Assembly: GCA_029641185.1 (NCBI GenBank)
Contig: JAPWGK010000013.1
Location: 930,001-994,000, forward strand
DNA: 64,000 nt
DNA from: Pseudofabraea citricarpa
Lineage: Eukaryota; Ascomycota; Leotiomycetes; Helotiales; Dermateaceae
Direction of reading: 5' to 3'
Made by a program: the position numbers and the translations under genes. Shown here one piece after another: positions 57,763 to 64,000 of the stretch (positions within the stretch are counted from its first letter, which is position 1; each line of letters begins with the position of its first letter). The notes under the pieces are model-generated. The model saw only the letters and a program-made list of their open reading frames with translations. It was not told the DNA's origin and made no database searches.

Positions 57763-58935
57763 ATGGGGCCAGTCCGGTCGCTGAGGCGCACAAACCCGCT
57801 CACCCTTCTCGTGGGCGCGGTATTATGTATTGTGATATTTGTCTTCATCCTCTCGCCCTCTGGGGAGGATGCCGCAGCCGCGAGAGCAAGAGAGGCCAAA
57901 GCCGCATCGAATCCTCTGTCACCACCGACTTCCGCATTTCGAAAAACGACCGAGAAGAATGGGAAGAGGATACCGCCTCCCGTCATACATTACCACATGA
58001 ACAATGTGACGACCACGAGCGATCCCTTGAAAAACCGAGAGACCATCCTCATCCTCACACCCCTCGCGCGATTCTATCAGGAATACTGGGACAATCTTCT
58101 CAAGCTCAACTACCCGCATGAGCTGATCACTCTAGCCTTCATTATTCCAAAGAACAAGGAGGGAAATGCTGCCACAACTGCATTGCAGGAGCAGGTCACG
58201 AAAACCCAAAAGACGGGGCCCGAGAAGAATCGATTTGCCAGCATAATCATTGAGCGACAAGATTTCGAACCACCGCTATCATCGCAGAGTGAAGGAGAAA
58301 GGCACAAGATGGAGAATCAGAAAGCGAGACGCGCTGCCATGTCAAGAGCCAGGAATTCTTTACTTTTCACCACCTTGGGACCCTCCACCTCTTGGGTTCT
58401 CTGGCTCGACGCCGATGTCATCGAAACACCCCCTACGCTGATTCAGGATTTGGCCTCACACGACAAGGCCATCATTGTACCCAATTGCTTCCAGCGATAC
58501 ACCGATACCAAGACAAAACAACTGGCCGAACGACCATATGATTTCAACAGCTGGCAAGATAGTGAGACGGCTAAGAAGCTGGGAGAGAGTTTGGGCCCAG
58601 ATGATATTCTTTTGGAGGGATATGCTGAGATGGCAACGTACCGGACTTTGATGGCATACATGTCAGACGCAAATGGAGACCCAACCCAGGAAATCCACCT
58701 CGATGGTGTTGGAGGTACTGCATTGCTGGTGAAGGCCGAGGTCCATCGTGACGGAGCCATGTTTCCACCGTTTCCATTCTACCATTTAATTGAGACTGAG
58801 GGATTTGCCAGGATGGCCAAAAGATTAGGGTGGAGTGCTACAGGATTGCCTAATTACAAGGTTTGTGTTTCAGGAGATACCTACAATCACCACACAAGCT
58901 AATCTCCATCTCAGGTATACCACTACAACGAGTGA
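57763..58935 (+). CDS. ANP1: Mannan polymerase subunit, Anp1/Mnn9/Van1 family
   Basis: Golgi alpha-mannosyltransferase that extends the N-glycan outer chain. Exons 57763-58860 and 58915-58935 give 372 residues. The start MGPVRSLRRTNP is followed by one membrane anchor (LTLLVGAVLCIVIFVFIL), a type II topology. The catalytic domain opens ILILTPLARFYQEYWDNLLK. The metal-binding D-x-D motif is in VLWLDADVIETPPT. GYAEMATYRTLMAYM and LDGVGGTALLVKA follow, then FPFYHLIETEGFARMAKRLG. A 21-bp last exon supplies VYHYNE and the stop, a conserved family ending. The Anp1 label rather than Mnn9 or Van1 is from memory of the family and less certain than the family itself. Confidence 0.92.
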
Positions 58936-59415
58936 GATGTCCGGGACAGTTCGCTCCCCCTTTGTGCTAGATGACCGAGTGATGATTCTGTCTTGACGAT
59001 AGCAACAGAGAGGCTGTAATTTAGATACCTACTACTTTCCACTCGGAGGCGTTGATTGCATAGCATTGAAGAAGATCTTCACCCAAAGTCTGGGTTCATG
59101 TATACCATAGAGGAGTTGATTATGAATATTGCATTTAAATAGTTTTTACTGATTATCTCGCTCTTCCGCCATGTGATTCTGGCCGTCTGATTATCAGGAC
59201 AGGGGGCGTTCGCTAATGATGTCGGCGCTTCGCAGCCTCGGCAACGTCACAATGTCGAAGCTCCAGCTTCCAAATAACTTTGGAGCACAAGCACCTTGTT
59301 TCCCTCACACCCACCGACGCAGCAACGGTCTGCAGAAACAAAGAAAAGAAGCTCGCAGCACCAATTCTTCCTAGGCCGCACACGTTCCTCCTCCTACCTC
59401 CCTCCAACCACAAGC
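58936..59415. other. Short intergenic region
   Basis: This is the 3' flank of the mannosyltransferase gene and the promoter of the ubiquitin-conjugating enzyme gene. Nothing specific is seen. Confidence 0.6.
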
Positions 59416-59949
59416 ATGTCCAGCCTCTCGAAGACGTCCAGCTCCTCGCGCTCCCCCACCAAAAGACTGCTCTCGGAACTCAACAGCAACAGCAGCAGTC
59501 CGCTACCACCGGGAATCCTCTCGCTGGCACCGGTGTCGTCGTCCAACCTGCACACGTGGCGGAGCATCATCAGCGGCAGCCAACTGCCGGCATCAACGGG
59601 GTACAACACGGGGCGCTGGCTGCTGTCCATCACGGTGCCGACGACGTACCCGCTCAACGCGCCGCACATCACCTTCGTCACCAAGATCTGCCACCCGAAC
59701 GTCAAGTGGGAGACGGGCGAAGTGTGTCTGGATCTCCTCAAGGACCGCTGGACCCCCGTCTTGACCCTGCGCATGTGCGTCGAGGCCGTCCTGAGATTGC
59801 TCGCTGAGCCGGGCCCCGAGAGCCCGTTGAACGTCGAGATGGGCGCTCTGTTGAGGCAGGGCGATACCGTGGGTGCCAGGGCCTTGACGGGCTTCTTTTG
59901 TGAGGAGGAGCGCTTCGACGGTGCCATTGAGGGCGAGTTTGCCGCCTAG
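59416..59949 (+). CDS. PEX4: Peroxisomal E2 ubiquitin-conjugating enzyme (Pex4-like)
   Basis: Mono-ubiquitinates the Pex5 import receptor so it can be recycled from the peroxisome. A single 177-residue frame starts at ATG 59416 (MSSLSKTSSSS), near the ~183 of yeast Pex4. The UBC fold is clear: LHTWRSIISG, TGRWLLSITVPTTYPLNAP, ITFVTKICHPNVKWETGE, then the active-site cysteine in GEVCLDLLKDRWTPVLTL. The ending EPGPESPLNVEMGALLRQGD fits the C-terminal helices. The W-x-P-V-x-T-L after the cysteine and the Ser-rich start favour Pex4 over other E2s. The coding part is GC-rich and has no intron. Confidence 0.85.
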   Translation: MSSLSKTSSSSRSPTKRLLSELNSNSSSPLPPGILSLAPVSSSNLHTWRSIISGSQLPASTGYNTGRWLLSITVPTTYPLNAPHITFVTKICHPNVKWETGEVCLDLLKDRWTPVLTLRMCVEAVLRLLAEPGPESPLNVEMGALLRQGDTVGARALTGFFCEEERFDGAIEGEFAA

Positions 59950-61157
59950 CCTTGCACAGGTTGAGCAATACGTGCCGTTGGTTTGGATCTACACGCTGTC
60001 TTTATTCATGGAAGGGGGCTTCGGAGTTGGCATAGCGCACACATTACGGAATATGGTTCTGGGCTGGGAAATTATAGATGAAAAATTGAACATGGATGAT
60101 TGAACGAGGCTGGGGAATCGATCGGGTATATAATGTACGTACGCATCCTATCTACACCATGCGCTGCGTATGGTCTTGCATGCTCCCGACCTCTTCGAAA
60201 TGAATGAACAATAGCCGTGACAGGTACCCTAGCTTTGTTCCCTTCTACGGGGCTGCTATTTTCAGCTTGGTTTTCAGTACAAGTCTGATTCATTGCAATG
60301 TCGTCAGTCAAGTTGTACTCGCGGGGATATGTATGTATGCTATAGAACCACTCAGGAACGGAGACAAAATACCCGTGTGAAAACAACATGTGTAATTCCC
60401 TGCCACACACTGGTAGCACCACAGCATGGCTTGTTTTCTCCACAGCATGCCTTCGCAGCCGTTGCCCTTTCCTTTCTAAGCCATCATAGCAGATTCTTCA
60501 TTCGACCCAGGCAGGTTGATTGATCACCAATACGTTATTTCTTTCCAAGAAGAAGGATGAAAAGAAACAATCTCGAGAAAAAGAAAGAGAGGAAAGTGTC
60601 GAAATAAGCGAGGAAGAAGACATGAGTCGCTCAAAGAGTATTTAGGTAAAGAGAGAGAGAGTTCTATCATGGGGAACAATCAACTCCATACCATGGGAGC
60701 GAGCGAGAATGGTCGCTTTAGATCTGCTCGGTATTTCCCTAAGACCAAGATCTGAGACAGGTCTTAGATTTATTTTCGGCGAGTTTGATTTCTGCTAATG
60801 ACACAGCGTGTTCAAAGAAACACCTCTTGTCTCGCAGCGAGTGAGTAAATCCGTGTCTATTCGGAGAGACAGTTGGCTTGAATGAACAGAAAATCCTCAT
60901 CGTACAGGTATAGATCACCATGATTGATTTCGCAAAACCCAAGAAAACCCCAAATTCCACAACGTGGTACCTCGAAATACCATTCCTCTTCCCCAAGCCA
61001 TCTCGATCGAAAACCCATCCCTTCGCATTCCCCAGGTCTTCTCCCATTCCAAACCAGCACACGTACCGCAGCAGTATATATAAACAAAGCTCACGCGCCT
61101 CTCTCTGATCATCGTTCTTGTTTTTCACTTCTCCACACTCGCTTGAAATATTCCACG
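59950..61157. other. 1.2 kb intergenic region
   Basis: This holds the 3' flank of the E2 gene and the promoter of the Cys-rich gene. A GAAAGAGA/GAGAGAG purine run lies near 60570-60662, and a TATA box at 61075-61084. No gene is supported. Confidence 0.55.
61075..61084 (+). promoter_or_regulatory. TATA box upstream of Cys-rich GPI-type gene
   Basis: TATATATAAA lies 74 bp upstream of the ATG at 61158, suitable for a core promoter. Confidence 0.55.
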
Positions 61158-62199
61158 ATGAAGTCTCTAACCTTCGCAGCAGCATGGCTACTGGTTCCTA
61201 TAGCTGAGGCGACCAATTACCAGCGCATGATTAACGTGCATATGGACGCTGCCGGACTCGTTCTCAAGAGAGATGATGAGGGATGCCAACAGACGTATGG
61301 TGGTGGCTCGGTCGTGTGTGGAGATCAGGACAGCGAGTTTTGTTATGATCCTTCAATTGGTGAGGTATGTAGGAATCACTGTCCCATCTGCTTCGAGAGA
61401 TTTTGCAACTAACAGTCCGTTGATAGAGCTGTTGTCCTTTGGATAGCAGTTACTGCAATGCCGGAGAATACTGTGCTACAATCCCTGGGTTGTGTTGCAA
61501 GGATGTAAGTCTTTGATAGTCCGTAGAAAAGTGGTGATGAGCTGACATGGGCAATAGGGCGAGGATCTGCTTTCCTGCGCTACGAGACAAGGCGTGTCTA
61601 TACCGGCATCCCTGCCTCCTGTTCCTGCGTCATTGCCTCCAATACCAGAATCTCTACTTCCTGGTATTGAAACTCTGCCTCCCCCAATCGCAACTCTGCC
61701 TCCCACAGTTGAAATTCTTTCTCCCGCTCTTGAGTCGCTGCCTCCATCTCTTCCCATTACGGCAGCAGGACTTCCAATGGCAGGCACTGAATTTCCACTC
61801 CCGACAATTACACCAGGTCCTGAAACCGTTGGTCTTCCACTCTTGCAAAGCGCAACAGAGCCAGTCGTTGATCCTGCTTCTTTGTTTGCTTCCTTAGAAA
61901 CATTGACAGCATCTGATATCTTACCGACTACTGGAGCTGTTAGCTTGCCAATCGTGGAATCTTCAGATATTGCTTCTACTTCGACAAGTGCTTCGGTTGA
62001 AGAGCCTCCGTACCCAATAGCTTCTACGTCGACAGTCACAATACCGATAGAAACTAAAGCACCACTGCCAACTGTGATTCCAATCAACACTACGACGAGC
62101 AGCCCTCCAGTAGTCACATACACTGGTGCAGCAAAGTCTCTTCAACCAATATTCCTTATCGCTATTGCTGGCTTTTTGGCCGGCTGGGTGGTAGGATAG
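61158..62199 (+). CDS. Cys-rich secreted protein with Pro/Ser/Thr stalk and GPI-type tail
   Basis: Exons 61158-61364, 61427-61504 and 61558-62199 give 308 residues. A signal peptide (MKSLTFAAAWLLVPIAEA) leads into a ~60-residue module with ten cysteines including two Cys-Cys pairs (CCPLDSSYC, LCCKD), loosely like hevein-type chitin-binding modules. Both introns fall inside this module. Residues ~105-160 are proline repeats of the type SLPPVPASLPPIPESL. A long Ser/Thr/Pro stalk follows. The C-terminus (PIFLIAIAGFLAGWVVG) is a hydrophobic GPI-type signal. It is probably a cell-surface protein; chitin binding is a possibility, not shown. Proximity to the HPP gene (122 bp, convergent) seems incidental. 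Confidence 0.82.
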
Positions 62200-62320
62200 G
62201 CGGTGGTATAATCAAATTCGATGCGATGATAGGATATGATTTAACGAGTCAGGTTGAAGAAGTAAAGAATCATTGGAGTAATTTAATGTGTATTTGGCGT
62301 TTGGTGAGTGGAGGATTCAG

Positions 62321-63253
62321 TTAGGTGTTTTCGTGCAGGCGTTCATCAACTTGTGTTTGATCACTGTCTATGGTATTCGAGGTTGCCAGGCCCTGTTGGA
62401 GTTTTGCTTGGATACCACAAAGTATTTCTTTCTCTTCGGCAGACAAGATTATCCAATCTGGGATAAGCATATGTTCTCTAGTAACAATTATTTCATCGTC
62501 GTCTTTCATCATTGTATTATCGACCCCGGAGACCTTCTCAATGTCTTCGATTGGTGGCTCTGATAGATCTCTTGCTGTCCACCAATATACTGGAAACGTG
62601 CGTTGGATATTGTTGACGACACATGCTGTTGCTAGCATCAGTACGTTACCCAGCAATATCGCCGGTACCAAGAACCAGCCCATCTTTGTTACTATGGGAT
62701 TTGTGGATGCAATGAGGGCCGTGGCGCCAGCAGGTGGGTAGACGACATTTGTGGCAGCCATGACAGCAGAAGATATACCAACAGATAACGCGCCCGCCAA
62801 CCATCGCAAGTCCTCGAAGTCAGAAGACAAAGCAAAGAGCTTGGTAATTCCCACGCCGATGACTGTCGAAAAAAGTTGTCCAAAGAATGCATTTCGAGGC
62901 TGTGCAAGTGCCGTATCGATTGTGTTGAATTCGAGGATTGCAGCAGCGCCCTAAGGAAGATAAGTAACCTTGTCAAACATCACAGAAAGAACACATACAA
63001 AGCTGGCGATAATGATTGGGGTTCCTTGAGATCTAATGGGTTCTGTATGAAAAACTCCCTCTATGATAGAAATACCAGCAAAAGCACCAAAAAAGGACCA
63101 AAAGCAGACAAATAAACGTCCAATCTGTGGCCGAGGGGTAGACCGATGGCCTAATAACCAAGAGACTGGTTTTGGAAGGAGGTGAAGCCTTGGCCGAGGC
63201 ACAAATTGGTTGAGATGATCATCTATGTCGAAATCCCAAGAAGAGCGAGGCAT
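62321..63253 (-). CDS. HPP-family membrane protein
   Basis: Exons 63253-62999 and 62950-62321 (48-bp intron) give 294 residues. After a hydrophilic start (MPRSSWDFDIDDHLNQFVPR), four or five membrane segments follow: FVCFWSFFGAFAGISIIEGV, a short segment across the splice, the region around LFSTVIGVGITKLFAL, VMAATNVVYPPAGATALIAS, and WFLVPAILLGNVLMLATACV. The segments ILEFNTIDTALAQPRNAFFG and PPAGATALIA are typical of the HPP family, named for its His-Pro-Pro motif, which in this protein is not seen exactly. Plant members move nitrite in chloroplasts; the role in fungi is not established. The last ~90 residues form an acidic cytosolic tail. Confidence 0.85.
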
Positions 63254-64000
63254 TATGTGGTAGATGAATAAAGAATTTTGGAAGCTATGAACTTTCAAAT
63301 ACTTCAATGTCGCTTGTAGAGTATACTCAATGCAACGAAAAGGATTGGAATGTAAGAAATGACTTGCTGGAACAAGTTATGTCAAGTGACGGAAAATCGA
63401 AGTCTTGAGATACGTCCTTGGAGTTTCTTCATGGTGACCTGCTTTCACCGAATAATTGCGACATGCATGTAGCTTGCGAGGCTAAACGTAAGTCATTACA
63501 GAAGGATATAACATCTCCGGAGGCTCAAGCTACCTCGTAACTAGCGACAGCATGGGTGAAGTTACCCCAGATCCGACAAGTGTCAATCAGGGTAAAGTCA
63601 AACGGTGGCTAGTCTCGGAATAGGTTGGAGGAGTCTGATCACTTGATCTAACCTCACCACTCACCTCGCAGTTTTTGATACGGCTCTGCTTAATTGGTAC
63701 CTTGCTGTTTAAGGATCGAGGGGTGACAAGTTTGTCGTTACCAATATAGGAACGCGATGACACATGGAAACGTAATTGGAAAGCTTGTCATCACGTGCAC
63801 TTCCACCGTCATTGCTGGTTGTTGTTGGACAATTTTGTACTGCCGCTAGATCCCGATAATTCCAGTGAATGAGGGGGTTTGGTCGTACTTGAGAGTGTTG
63901 AGGCAGTAGCAACTTTGATTTAATCCTGAGTTCTGATGATAATATGCCAAGCCACCGCTTCCTTTCCTCCTTGACCGAGTTTCATTCTTGTTGCCAACCT
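63254..64000. other. Right-edge 5' flank
   Basis: This is the promoter side of the HPP-family gene out to the window edge. Short open frames (for example minus 63709-63912) have no recognisable content. Confidence 0.55.

Overview
The window is from a filamentous ascomycete (Pezizomycotina) nuclear genome. Protein genes are well spaced and carry short introns of about 45-140 bp, with GTRAGT-type donors and CTRAC branch sites close to the acceptor. The gene set is typical of such fungi: a Jen-type carboxylate permease, a C2H2/fungal-specific-domain regulator, a family PL3 pectate lyase, a mannan polymerase subunit, GPI-anchored secreted proteins and a fused eukaryotic isopropylmalate dehydratase. 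A leotiomycete (Helotiales-like) source seems likely, but that is an inference. I found no rRNA, tRNA, CRISPR array or intact transposon.

Left part (1-14.4 kb). A coiled-coil protein runs off the left edge. It is followed by a five-exon Jen1-type permease and a small GPI-type secreted protein. Next come two unrecognised minus-strand genes: one encodes an RGG-rich protein with two CCHC zinc knuckles, the other a coiled-coil protein. Each is followed about 90-130 bp after its stop codon by a minisatellite, and the two minisatellites share a core motif.

Middle part (14.4-43.7 kb). These are mostly conserved housekeeping and regulatory genes: isopropylmalate dehydratase with a CCG-N4-CGG (Leu3-type) site upstream, mitochondrial DnaJ (Mdj1), a Sap30 subunit, a Klf1-like regulator, a Ctr copper transporter and a secreted DJ-1/PfpI-like protein. 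They are followed by a long Ser/Pro-rich protein, a mitochondrial RRM-like protein, a DUF1932-type dehydrogenase and a pectate lyase. A 3.7 kb stretch at 34.4-38.1 kb holds only simple repeats.

Right part (43.7-64 kb). The most unusual locus is 45.9-48.8 kb. A gene of unknown function has three stacked layers of tandem repetition: five 50-bp units upstream of its TATA-like box, a 5' leader that reads as seven serially duplicated exon-plus-intron units, and three ~60-residue modules with heptapeptide repeats in the protein. Every leader intron carries matching donor, branch and acceptor signals, and the predicted spliced leader has no AUG before the start codon. To the right lie an unknown protein, a vacuolar Ca2+/H+ exchanger, a Ser/Thr-rich PAN-like secreted protein, a Ser/Pro-rich protein, an Anp1-type mannosyltransferase, a Pex4 ubiquitin-conjugating enzyme, a Cys-rich GPI-type protein and an HPP-family membrane protein.

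The genes do not form an obvious pathway cluster. All exon boundaries were placed by eye from splice signals and family conservation.
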